Of a stretch of 64,000 bases of DNA, positions 1-7,552 are shown in pieces. The stretch spans positions 1 to 64,000 of the forward strand of contig JAUNIO010000012.1 of assembly GCA_030535355.1 (NCBI GenBank), given 5' to 3'. Position numbers and translations under genes: made by a program. Each line of letters begins with the position of its first letter. Within the stretch, counting starts at the first letter, position 1. The notes under the pieces were generated by a model. That model was not told where the DNA came from and did no database searches. It worked only from the letters and a program-made list of their open reading frames with translations. Source of the stretch: a bacterium. Its GTDB lineage: Bacteria > Vulcanimicrobiota > Xenobia > Xenobiales > Xenobiaceae.

Positions 1-1
1 A

Positions 2-619
2 CTTTGTGCAAAAATATTTTGCAATTTTATGCAAAAAGGGCTTGCAAAAAACAAACAATCGAGGCACGGGTTTGTCATCGATCCTGGTTCGGAAAGTAAA
101 AAACTCATCCGCATAATTGAACAAAATAATTGGACAATTGAAAAAATACTTTTAACCCACGGCCATTTCGATCATTTGGGGGCGGTAAACGGCTTGCGCG
201 AACGCTATCATATTCCAGTTTACGCCTATACGGGAGCGGATCGCTATCTGCTTGACACCGCTATGAACCTCTCACAGCCATGCCGCCTCAGCATAACAGT
301 AAAGGCCGATCATTATCTTCAAGACGGAGAAACTATCGCTTTAGAAGCTAATCCCAGCTTTACTCTGCAGACCATATACACGCCCGGTCACACGGCCGAT
401 TCCTGCGTGTATTACAGCCGGAGAGACCATGTGGCGTTTGTCGGCGACACCATATTTAAAGGCGGCATAGGGTCCTATGGCTATCCGGGAGGCGATAAAA
501 CCGCGCTGATACGCAGTGTGTTAAACAAGATTTTATCGCTTCCCAAAGAGACGGTTTTTTATTCCGGGCATAGCGAACCCAGCACTATCGGTACGGAACG
601 CCGAAATTATGGTCTTTAG
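2..619 (+). CDS. MBL-fold metallohydrolase, 5' end outside window
   Basis: Metallo-beta-lactamase-fold hydrolase of the glyoxalase II-like type. The metal-binding THGHFDH motif lies about 45 codons into the visible part. It is followed by a PGHT motif, the bridging aspartate in FVGDT, and a final metal-ligand histidine in SGHSEP. The frame is open to the first base of the window. The internal ATG at 29 would give 196 residues but would remove the first beta strand, so the gene probably starts upstream. Family members hydrolyse thioesters such as S-lactoylglutathione or related compounds; the substrate here is unknown. The next gene is convergent. Confidence 0.85.
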   Translation, partial: LCAKIFCNFMQKGLAKNKQSRHGFVIDPGSESKKLIRIIEQNNWTIEKILLTHGHFDHLGAVNGLRERYHIPVYAYTGADRYLLDTAMNLSQPCRLSITVKADHYLQDGETIALEANPSFTLQTIYTPGHTADSCVYYSRRDHVAFVGDTIFKGGIGSYGYPGGDKTALIRSVLNKILSLPKETVFYSGHSEPSTIGTERRNYGL

Positions 620-764
620 CAGGCAGCTCTCTTCTGTTGCAGAAAACGCAGCTAAGACCGCGGTAATAGCAGCTGATAAAGGCTTTAACCTTTTCCGCCG
701 TTTCGCAATCATCTCTCGCCGCTGACGCTATTGATTAAGAACCTTGCCAGCCATGCAGCCTAGG

Positions 765-786
765 TTGTAAATCATCCTATTTACAA
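765..786. terminator. Hairpin between convergent genes
   Basis: TTGTAAAT (765-772) and ATTTACAA (779-786) form a perfect 8-bp stem with a 6-base loop, between the ends of two convergent genes. There is no long T-run, so termination is inferred from position. Confidence 0.4.
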
Positions 787-803
787 TTCAGGTCTTGGCA
801 GAA

Positions 804-1970
804 CTAACCTTGAGATTCGGCCAAAAGCTCAATAAACGCAGCCATCCGCGTATCCAGCTGCCCTAAATCCTGCTGCGAGTAATCAGTTTCAACGTGCAGA
901 TAGGGAATATGCTTTTCCCTCGTGACAAAGCGCTGCACAACGTTGCTCTCCACGTTGTAGGTGTGGCAGGCAGTCAGGGTCATCTCCGCCACGCCGTCTA
1001 TTTTAAATTGATCGATGAGACGGCCCAGCAGCTCAAAGCGGTTGGGGTTGGGGGACATAACGGAGCAGCCGATGTTCAGATAGCGTTGGGCGATGGCCTC
1101 GTAAATATCAGGGCAGTCAGCATCGATCAGCTGATCCACGGATTTGGCACCTGAGCAGTTCTCATAGGCGGCTGCTACGCCTCCGTTATTTTCGATGGCT
1201 TTGATAACCTTTTCGGTAGCTCCACCGATTGGACAGCCGGTTATTAAAATGCGCGGCCTGTTCGGCTGATGCTGTCCGCCGGTATAATTGTCTTTAATCC
1301 GCGCAGTTATTTGTCTTAACTCTTGAACTACGGCTTCTTTATCGAATTTGAAAGTGCTGCCGTAAAGCATCTTAAACATATCGTAACCGAGGATAGGGAC
1401 AGGATCGCACTGCATGACTTCATAGAGTTCTTTGGTGGCCTGGCGCACGCGGTTATTCAAGCGCACAGCATCGCGCACTTTATCGTCGGTAATGCTCACC
1501 CCCAGACGCTTTTCCAGATACGCTTTCAGACGCAGGATTTCCGCTTTCCAGAGAGCCAGCCCAGCCGGGCTCTGGGAGTTGGGCAGATCCATGACAAAAA
1601 CGTCTTTGAACGCGCTCATGTATTCGTACATCTTCTTTTTGCCGTCACAGGTATTTTCGCCGACCACGATATCTGAGAAATAGAAGAACGGGCATTTATC
1701 GGCTTTGGCAAATCCGTAGCTAGATTTTATGAGTGGACAGAGATTCTTCGGCAAATCCTCTTCGGCGATGGGAATGGTCTCTTCGGAGGTAGCACACAGG
1801 CCGACCGTGGCGGCTCCGGCGGCATGAGCTATTTCCTGAGGAAAATATCCGCAGTAATAGCCGACCACGGGAATTCCCCGCTCTTTGATTTTTTTGACTT
1901 CGAGAAACGCTTGGCGGCGCTGTTCGGCAAATTGACTGAAAACTTCCGGCAGGGTATCGATTACGGACAT
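804..1970 (-). CDS. 2-hydroxyacyl-CoA dehydratase D-component family protein (YjiM-like)
   Basis: A 388-residue protein of the 2-hydroxyacyl-CoA dehydratase subunit B/D family. It has the family signature of an early GYYCGYFPQE segment, conserved cysteines in the C-P-x-x-x and ADKCPFF regions, and a late C-terminal HVETDY motif. Relatives bind 4Fe-4S or double-cubane clusters. They are either subunits of radical dehydratases or stand-alone reductases such as E. coli YjiM. No partner subunit or activator ATPase gene is adjacent, so a stand-alone double-cubane-type protein is more likely than a dehydratase. The ATG at 1970 is preferred over an upstream TTG because GGTGAG lies just before it. 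Confidence 0.8.
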   Translation of the reverse strand: MSVIDTLPEVFSQFAEQRRQAFLEVKKIKERGIPVVGYYCGYFPQEIAHAAGAATVGLCATSEETIPIAEEDLPKNLCPLIKSSYGFAKADKCPFFYFSDIVVGENTCDGKKKMYEYMSAFKDVFVMDLPNSQSPAGLALWKAEILRLKAYLEKRLGVSITDDKVRDAVRLNNRVRQATKELYEVMQCDPVPILGYDMFKMLYGSTFKFDKEAVVQELRQITARIKDNYTGGQHQPNRPRILITGCPIGGATEKVIKAIENNGGVAAAYENCSGAKSVDQLIDADCPDIYEAIAQRYLNIGCSVMSPNPNRFELLGRLIDQFKIDGVAEMTLTACHTYNVESNVVQRFVTREKHIPYLHVETDYSQQDLGQLDTRMAAFIELLAESQG

Positions 1971-2529
1971 CTTTTTACTCACCAATAACAAAAATATTAC
2001 GCAGCCGTCTCAGCTGTGGCGCTGTGACGACGCTTCTGCCTGTGGCTGACCGATTATCCATTCGCTCTGGGCAGCGGTTATACTTGCTAACATTCAGCAG
2101 CCTGGCTGATTTCTGCCCAACATTGATATGCGCACAGTCCGCAGCTTGCCCAAGCGCAAAAAGCACAAAAAAAATACAATAATTTCTAATAGTTAGCATA
2201 GTTTATAAATATCATTAGAGAAGCGGACAGTTTTGCTTTGCGCTCGCGGGTTGTCTTTTACGCGGTAAACAGCTCCGGCCTAAGTAGGTTTAATGGATAA
2301 GGCAAGCCAGCGGCGGAATTACGCAGCCGCCAAGCCAAAACTAATACCGTCCGCAATGCTGAAAATGCTGACAAACATAGTTTTAATAGTTTTAGCTTGA
2401 GAGATATTACGGACATATTTTAGAGAACTCGTGCTCATATACAGGTTCAAGAATCAGCAAACAATTATTGCTCATAAGCAACAAATACTGTAAAATAAAG
2501 TTTTCTGTTAAACATGCGAGGAGACCTTA
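1971..2529. other. Divergent intergenic region, no gene seen
   Basis: About 560 bases separate the minus-strand dehydratase-family gene from the plus-strand methylase. A 74-codon open frame on the minus strand (1975-2199) has no homology-like pattern or good start and is not believed. The right part is AT-rich and holds the methylase promoter candidate. Confidence 0.5.
2468..2496 (+). promoter_or_regulatory. Candidate promoter of the adenine methylase gene
   Basis: TTGCTC (2468-2473) and TAAAAT (2491-2496) are separated by 17 bases, a sigma-70-like arrangement. The -35 element is also the left arm of a small palindrome, TTGCT-CATA-AGCAA (2468-2481), which could be an operator. GAGGAG just upstream of the GTG at 2530 is the ribosome-binding site. 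Confidence 0.4.
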
Positions 2530-3591
2530 GTGAAAACCATATTAAAATGGCCTGGCGGAAAAGAAAAAGAGCTGCCGATCATACGGGAGAACATGCCGGA
2601 ATACTCTGGCCGCTTTATTGAACCTTTTGTCGGCGGCGGTGCCGTTTATTTTGATGTTAATAAGACGGACTGCTGTATCAACGATAAATCTGCAGAGCTT
2701 ATCAATTTTTACAACTGCATTAAGCAGCGAGAACCTGATCTAAGCAAATATCTGCAAATTGAAAACGATGAGTTTTCCCTGCTTGGGACATTAGCCGACT
2801 CGCATAGTCAAGAATTGCTTTATTTGTATAATTCGGAACTTAGTATTGCAGATTTCATCTTGCGTTTTGAAGATATTTTTTCTTCCATAGCCCAGGATGA
2901 CCATTCCGTCTTTATCAAGGAACTGGACAAAAACCTTTCCAACAAAATTAAGAGGTCACATAAGTTAGAGACTGAGCAAGGCCCTCTTCCTGACGCAGAT
3001 CGCCTTGATAATATTGAGGCAGCCCTTAAATCTGCATATTACATGTATATACGTTATCTTCAGAATAAGCGATCTGAATTCAGTGCCGGCCGAAGAGCTG
3101 CACTTTTTTTCTTCGTAAGGGAATTCTGCTATTCATCAATGTTTAGATATAATGCCCAAGGCGAATTCAATGTTCCTTATGGCGGAATATCCTACAACCG
3201 CAAAGATTTTCAAAAGAAAATCAATTATATCCTATCACCTTGTATAGGCCAGAAATTATCTAATACGCAAATCTACAACCTTGACTTTGAGGATTTCTTA
3301 CAGCATCTGGAACTGACAAAAGATGACTTTATCTTTCTCGACCCGCCTTATGACAGCGATTTTTCAACTTATGCCCAAAACGCGTTTGGGCCTAAGGAGC
3401 AAATCCGGCTTTGTGAATGCCTTAAACGCACACGCGCACGCCTGCTGCTCATCATAAAAAACACTGAATTTATCTATAATTTATACAAAAATTATTTCAA
3501 TATCAAGAGTTTTGACAAAAAGTATCTAGTAAGTTTTATGAACCGCAATGAAAAAAAAGTTAAGCATCTTCTAATAACTAACTACTCCTAA
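2530..3591 (+). CDS. Dam-type DNA adenine N6-methyltransferase (D12 class)
   Basis: SAM-dependent adenine methyltransferase of the Dam/M.DpnIIA class, 353 residues. The N-terminus has the SAM-binding KWPGGKEKEL motif, then FVGGGAVYF, and the catalytic DPPY motif is at about residue 271. The C-terminus ends in the family-typical LLITNY. Known family members usually methylate GATC; the target here is inferred, not shown. It is longer than E. coli Dam (278 residues) because of a helical insertion in the target-recognition region. Start is GTG at 2530 with GAGGAG before it. No restriction endonuclease gene is adjacent, so it looks like an orphan methylase. The gene is more AT-rich than its neighbours, which may indicate transfer. 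Confidence 0.9.
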   Translation: MKTILKWPGGKEKELPIIRENMPEYSGRFIEPFVGGGAVYFDVNKTDCCINDKSAELINFYNCIKQREPDLSKYLQIENDEFSLLGTLADSHSQELLYLYNSELSIADFILRFEDIFSSIAQDDHSVFIKELDKNLSNKIKRSHKLETEQGPLPDADRLDNIEAALKSAYYMYIRYLQNKRSEFSAGRRAALFFFVREFCYSSMFRYNAQGEFNVPYGGISYNRKDFQKKINYILSPCIGQKLSNTQIYNLDFEDFLQHLELTKDDFIFLDPPYDSDFSTYAQNAFGPKEQIRLCECLKRTRARLLLIIKNTEFIYNLYKNYFNIKSFDKKYLVSFMNRNEKKVKHLLITNYS

Positions 3592-3737
3592 AGAGTAGGA
3601 GAGGGAGATGCCGCGGCTGCGGCAGAGGAGGTACCCAAGACTGTTGGGGAAGCGAAGTTTAGCGCATGTTATATACTAGCTTGTACCCTGGCATAAACGT
3701 GGAGATAGTCGTATATGAGTCAGTATCTCCAATTCAT
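3592..3737 (+). repeat. Intergenic element family, partial copy A
   Basis: Matches the approximately 225-bp element defined at 29027-29250 and 43015-43239, from the TAAAG/GGAGAG hairpin through CCCAAGACTGTTGGGG to GTATATGAGTCA. Both terminal repeats are missing or decayed. Its core hairpin is GCCGC-GGCT-GCGGC (3610-3623), where intact copies have GTCGC and GCGAC: a paired T-A to C-G change. Confidence 0.75.
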
Positions 3738-3849
3738 AAATGGTGCCGGCTGCCGAACGAGGGTGAGATTGAAAAATATTGTTTCACTGTTACTTTCCGG
3801 AAAAAGTGACAGATGAATTTACGAAAACGCCTGTGTGAAGGAAAAAAAC

Positions 3850-4713
3850 ATGAGGTTATATACGATAGAAGCCAAAAACAGACTATTTGCCGCCGTTGAA
3901 GGCAAAGACGGCCGTCCGGTAACCTTGGAGTCGATGAAGATCAAAGTCAAAGATATGAACGATCTGATCATTCATTTCGACGAGCTGTATCCGCTGATAG
4001 CTGACGGTCTTCAATCTGCTGAAAAAGAAGCCGAAGGGATTGCCTACAGAATTAAAGCTCCGATACCGGTTCCGATGCAGGATATCATCTGCCTTGGCGT
4101 CAACTACAGAGCCCACATAGAAGAAACCGCTGACGTGCTGGATTTTTCAAAGAAGACCGCTACAGTTTATTTTTCCAAAAGAGTCAATGCGGCCAACGAT
4201 CCCGGGGGGATAATACCAGCCTATGATTTTGTCGACAGTCTCGATTATGAAGCGGAATTGGCAGTGATCCTAAAAAAAGACGCCTTAAATGTTCCGGCAG
4301 AAGAAGCCGCAGATTATATACTCGGGTATACGATAATTAATGATGTAAGCGCAAGAAACCTGCAATTTAAACATCAGCAGTGGTACCGAGGAAAGAGTCT
4401 CGACGGTTATACTCCCATGGGTCCCAGTATCGTTACCGCTGACGAAATAGATGACGCCCATGATCTCGATATATTCTGTTATGTGAATGATGAAAAGAGA
4501 CAGGCAAGCAATACGAAATATATGATAACCTCCCCAGAACAGGCTCTGTCGGAGTTATCGCAGGGAATGCTGCTGAAAGCGGGGACCATCATCGCGACCG
4601 GCACTCCCGGTGGGGTAGCCCTGGGGAAGAAGCCCCCGGTTTACCTGAAAAGGGGCGATGTTATAAGATGTGAAATCCAAGGAATTGGAAGCCTTGTGAA
4701 CAAAGTAGGATAG
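3850..4713 (+). CDS. Fumarylacetoacetate hydrolase (FAH) family protein
   Basis: A 287-residue FAH-fold enzyme. The family cleaves or tautomerises 2-oxo-acid or beta-diketo substrates with a divalent metal (fumarylpyruvate hydrolases, oxaloacetate tautomerase or decarboxylase, HpaG). Visible signatures are CLGVNYRAH at about residues 81-89, the acidic metal-binding DYEAELAV segment at about 131, NDVSARNLQ, and the near-C-terminal IATGTPGGV loop. The N-terminal 75 residues match the small accessory domain of bacterial members. ATG at 3850 follows AAGGA by 8 bases and is chosen over the GTG at 3835. The gene stands alone, so the substrate cannot be read from its neighbours. An oxaloacetate-related role would fit the Oad pump elsewhere in the window but is only a guess. 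Confidence 0.85.
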   Translation: MRLYTIEAKNRLFAAVEGKDGRPVTLESMKIKVKDMNDLIIHFDELYPLIADGLQSAEKEAEGIAYRIKAPIPVPMQDIICLGVNYRAHIEETADVLDFSKKTATVYFSKRVNAANDPGGIIPAYDFVDSLDYEAELAVILKKDALNVPAEEAADYILGYTIINDVSARNLQFKHQQWYRGKSLDGYTPMGPSIVTADEIDDAHDLDIFCYVNDEKRQASNTKYMITSPEQALSELSQGMLLKAGTIIATGTPGGVALGKKPPVYLKRGDVIRCEIQGIGSLVNKVG

Positions 4714-4860
4714 CCGTTTATATTCTACGCGTTAAGAAGCAGCTATCAGACGCAGCAGAGGAAGCGCCTCACAATTTCAGTATAAAGTAAAGCACTACCA
4801 TTTACGGAAAATCACAGTGCTGCCGTCCGCGCCATTAACCATACATGGAGAACCTATACC

Positions 4861-5070
4861 ATGCCTCCTAAAAGATACGCTCATCCAGATCCCAGCCGCT
4901 GCGCCTCCTGCGGTGCCTGCTCTCAAGAATGCCCCAAAGGCGCCATCACCATCTGGAAAGGCTGCTATTCCGTCGTCGATATCGGCCTCTGCGTCGGCTG
5001 CGGCCAATGCGCCCGGGTCTGCCCGGCCGGCTGCATAGAACTGAAGGATATGGAGGGAGCGGACCGATGA
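4861..5070 (+). CDS. 2[4Fe-4S] ferredoxin-type protein
   Basis: A 69-residue bacterial dicluster ferredoxin. Cysteines 14, 17, 20 and 24 form the first CxxCxxCxxxCP motif and cysteines 44, 47, 50 and 54 the second. It therefore carries two 4Fe-4S clusters and should act as a low-potential electron carrier. GGAG sits 10 bases before the ATG. The stop overlaps the start of the next gene (ATGA), so the two are translationally coupled. The ferredoxin probably exchanges electrons with the membrane Fe-S protein encoded there. Confidence 0.92.
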   Translation: MPPKRYAHPDPSRCASCGACSQECPKGAITIWKGCYSVVDIGLCVGCGQCARVCPAGCIELKDMEGADR

Positions 5071-5723
5071 ACGCTCAAAAGCATTGGTACGATTACTTTT
5101 GGATCTGGACGATCGTTTATTTCGTTCTCGGATTTTTTAACATTCTATTCGCCTGGCTGGGAATGTTCGACTTTCTCGTCCCGCTGCTCTTTGCCATTTT
5201 CGGCGGCAACAAATGGTTCTGCAATCACATGTGCGGCCGAAGCCAGCTGTTCACGGTAATTCCCCAAATCCCGCAAATCCTGCACAAAAAAGCCGTAAAG
5301 CGCTGGCGGGAAGCCGGAGCGCAGGGGGAGACTCCCAAACAGAGTCTCGCTTTCAGCCGCTGTCAGGCCACGCCATCCTGGATGCCCTCCAAATGGTTCC
5401 GCTACGGCTTCCTGGTCTTTTTCCTAACCATGTTCGGCAATATCCTGTATCAGACTTGGAAGGTCTATGGCGGGGCCACCCTGCGCCAGGCGGTCACACT
5501 GTTCTGGACCTTCAGCGTACCCTGGGAGTGGGCCTACACCGCCGGCAGTTCTCCGGAATGGATTGCTCAGTACGCCTTCGGTTTCTACAGCCTTATGCTC
5601 ACCTCAGCTCTCCTGGGCCTGATTCTCATGGTGCTCTATAAACCGCGCACCTGGTGCAGCTTTTGTCCCATGGGAACTATGACCCAGCTGATCTGCAAAT
5701 TAAGACTCCGCAAAGAGCTTTAA
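5067..5723 (+). CDS. Membrane-bound 4Fe-4S binding protein, NapH/NosR-like
   Basis: A 218-residue integral membrane protein with four to five hydrophobic segments (about 12-46, 111-130, 142-152 and 168-190). Its cysteine clusters are unusual: CNHMC at 52-56, and CSFCP at 197-201 with another cysteine at 210. The WCSFCPMGTMTQ stretch resembles the membrane cores of NapH, NosR and RnfB-linked polyferredoxins, but there are no full C-terminal ferredoxin motifs. Those are supplied by the coupled upstream ferredoxin gene. A role moving electrons between the membrane and cytoplasmic ferredoxin is inferred. The start at 5067 is fixed by the ATGA overlap; an in-frame ATG further upstream lies inside the ferredoxin gene and is rejected. 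Confidence 0.75.
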   Translation: MNAQKHWYDYFWIWTIVYFVLGFFNILFAWLGMFDFLVPLLFAIFGGNKWFCNHMCGRSQLFTVIPQIPQILHKKAVKRWREAGAQGETPKQSLAFSRCQATPSWMPSKWFRYGFLVFFLTMFGNILYQTWKVYGGATLRQAVTLFWTFSVPWEWAYTAGSSPEWIAQYAFGFYSLMLTSALLGLILMVLYKPRTWCSFCPMGTMTQLICKLRLRKEL

Positions 5724-5725
5724 CC

Positions 5726-6004
5726 TTATTCCGGCTTTTTGGGAAACCAGCCCTTCTTGACTCTTTCCTCCTGCTGGTACAGCTCGCGGATGCTCCAAAA
5801 GCAGCAGGCGGCCAGCACCGCCAAAACGCAGCTGACAAAATCGGACTCCGCCTGCAGCGAATAGGCCAAAGGCACGCTCCCGGCTATGGCAAACAGCGGC
5901 CAGACGCGTTTGGAATAATGGTACTCGGCCCAGATCACGAGGGGATGAAATAGGCCGATGATGGCAAAGGTGATTACGGCTAAGGCGATTCCCGTGCAGT
6001 TCAT
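5726..6004 (-). CDS. DUF4491 family small membrane protein
   Basis: A 92-residue protein with three hydrophobic segments, starting MNCTGI and ending GWFPKKPE. Both ends and the internal LFHPLVIWAEYH and FWSIRELYQQEERVKKGWFP patterns match the DUF4491 family known from gut anaerobes. Function is unknown. It is convergent with the Fe-S membrane protein and ends only two bases from it. The AGGAG ribosome-binding site is 15 bases from the ATG, farther than usual; a four-codon reading frame lies between and overlaps the start as ATGA. Confidence 0.8.
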   Translation of the reverse strand: MNCTGIALAVITFAIIGLFHPLVIWAEYHYSKRVWPLFAIAGSVPLAYSLQAESDFVSCVLAVLAACCFWSIRELYQQEERVKKGWFPKKPE

Positions 6005-6423
6005 AATACGCTCATTATTCTCCTAATTCTGCAAACCGCTCCTTGACCAGCTGTCTGCAGACGCTGGACCAAGAACAAATATCCCGGTTAAGCAGCGCTT
6101 CCTGCTTGTTTTAAGAACAGATATGCCCTATACTATAAATAGTAGGTTAAAAGCGGTTAGATTGTCCAATTAAAACAATCGTTTAAAAGTTGGTGGGCAG
6201 GAAACTGCCCACTTTTTTTGAGGTAAACAGCTGCTGAACAGCCGAATTCCAGATTAAGTGCGCGCTGCTCAATTTTAAGCTTTTGGAAGAAAAATGCCGT
6301 CTATACGGACAAAAGCAAAAATAATACAGATACGTCCCAGATGCGTCCCGGCTCCGGCGTTTCTCGGGCCGGCTGAAAAAATGTTTCATTTCCGACCGAA
6401 GACTCTATGAAAAGACAAATAAT
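6005..6423. other. Intergenic region with possible small RNA or attenuated leader
   Basis: About 420 bases with no credible gene; short minus-strand frames here lack recognisable features. A TATACTATAAAT stretch near 6128-6140 could be a promoter -10 region. GATTGT...ACAATC (6160-6165 and 6175-6180) makes a small hairpin, and a strong terminator follows at 6193-6219. Together they could make a plus-strand transcript of about 80 bases that ends before the WYL regulator. Confidence 0.4.
6193..6219 (+). terminator. Rho-independent terminator
   Basis: GTGGGCAG (6193-6200), GAAA loop, CTGCCCAC (6205-6212), then seven T residues (6213-6219). This is a textbook intrinsic terminator on the plus strand. 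No plus-strand protein gene ends just before it, so it ends a leader or a small RNA. Confidence 0.85.
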
Positions 6424-6468
6424 GTCATTCTCGTATGATATAATGCTTTTATACGATAGGAGAATGAC
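6424..6468 (+). promoter_or_regulatory. Promoter and operator-like palindrome of the WYL regulator gene
   Basis: GTCATTCTC (6424-6432) and GAGAATGAC (6460-6468) are perfect inverted repeats. Inner arms CGTAT (6432-6436) and ATACG (6451-6455) also pair. A TATAAT -10 box (6439-6444) lies inside the palindrome and the AGGAG ribosome-binding site (6458-6462) overlaps its right arm. This layout suggests autoregulation by the downstream HTH/WYL protein, or an RNA hairpin masking translation. Confidence 0.6.
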
Positions 6469-6471
6469 CAA

Positions 6472-7485
6472 GTGGAAGAAAGCAGCAAAGACAAAACTCA
6501 GCGGACACTGCAAATATTTGCCAAACTTTCCGACGGCTATGTGCTCAATAAAACCGAAGAAGCCGTAATTTACGGGGTTAACGAGCGCACCATTCAGCGA
6601 GATATAGATGACATCAGGAACTTCCTGGACGTCGATTCGGAACGCACGGGCATTAGTAATTCCGTAGAATACGATCGGGATAAGAAAGGCTACCGTCTAG
6701 AAGCGCTTTATAAAGTGCGTTTGAAAAACAGCGAAATTTTAGCTATCTGCAAAATACTGCTCGACAGCCGAGCCTTTACCAAGGCCGAGATGGACAATAT
6801 ACTGGAAAAACTCATTATCTGCTGTGTGCCCCAGAGCAACCAAAAATTGGTTAAGGACCTGATCGGCAACGAAGCTTTTCACTACGTGGAGCTGCACCAT
6901 AAATCCGAATTTATCGAAAAAATGTGGGCCATCGGGCAGGCGCTTAGGGATAAACGCTATATCGATATTACCTACAGCCGCCTAAAAGATAAAGAACTCG
7001 TGCGCCGCCGCATCAAGCCGGTCTCGATCATGTTCTCCGAATATTACTTTTATCTGACAGCTTTTATCGACGACGAGGAAGTAAAAAAGGATTTCGATGT
7101 GCTCAACGATTCCTTCCCGACGATTTACCGCATCGACCGCATTCAGTCTCTGCAAGTGGCCAAGGAAACGTTTCACATCCCCTACAGCAGCCGCTTCGAA
7201 GAAGGGGAGTTCCGCAAGCGCATCCAGTTCATGTACGGGGGCAAGCTGCAGCGCATACGTTTCAGCTATAGCGGCCCCGACGTTTATGCCATCCTGGATA
7301 AATTTCCCACAGCGCGGATTATTGAAGATACAGGGGACACCCAGATCATCGAAGCGGAAACCTTCGGCAAAGGGGTTACCATGTTTCTGCTGGCGCAGGG
7401 CAGCCGCGTCAAAGCTTTAGCGCCGGAGAGCTTTGTCAAGGATATGAAAACTGAAGTGGAAAAAATTTACAATATGTATAAATAA
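6472..7485 (+). CDS. HTH-WYL domain transcriptional regulator
   Basis: A 337-residue DNA-binding regulator. Residues about 10-60 form a DeoR-like helix-turn-helix (KLSDGYVLNK...NERTIQRDIDDIRNFL). Residues about 140-220 form a WYL-type ligand-sensing domain (DITYSRLK...RRIKPVSIMFSEYYFYLTAFID), followed by a WCX-like C-terminal domain. WYL regulators bind nucleic acids or nucleotides and often control phage-defence loci. The WYL tripeptide itself is replaced by YFYL. Start is GTG at 6472, nine bases after AGGAG. It is the first gene ahead of the dynamin-like cluster on the same strand, 67 bases upstream, and is probably its regulator. Confidence 0.88.
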   Translation: MEESSKDKTQRTLQIFAKLSDGYVLNKTEEAVIYGVNERTIQRDIDDIRNFLDVDSERTGISNSVEYDRDKKGYRLEALYKVRLKNSEILAICKILLDSRAFTKAEMDNILEKLIICCVPQSNQKLVKDLIGNEAFHYVELHHKSEFIEKMWAIGQALRDKRYIDITYSRLKDKELVRRRIKPVSIMFSEYYFYLTAFIDDEEVKKDFDVLNDSFPTIYRIDRIQSLQVAKETFHIPYSSRFEEGEFRKRIQFMYGGKLQRIRFSYSGPDVYAILDKFPTARIIEDTGDTQIIEAETFGKGVTMFLLAQGSRVKALAPESFVKDMKTEVEKIYNMYK

Positions 7486-7552
7486 TTTACTGTAGAGAAT
7501 TATCCAAAACGGCGAATTATTTGCGCAGAGATAAATATCACAGGTAAGCAAA

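Noticed and set aside
620-803. tRNA or small RNA in the first intergenic gap
   Set aside because: No cloverleaf or CCA end could be built; only the simple hairpin at 765-786 is visible. No tRNA was found elsewhere in the window either.
1975-2199. 74-codon minus-strand frame in the dehydratase/methylase gap
   Set aside because: No recognisable pattern, poor start context and composition of non-coding sequence.
4929-5066. Upstream extension of the membrane Fe-S protein
   Set aside because: The extension lies within the ferredoxin gene in another frame and lacks a ribosome-binding site; the ATGA overlap fixes the start.
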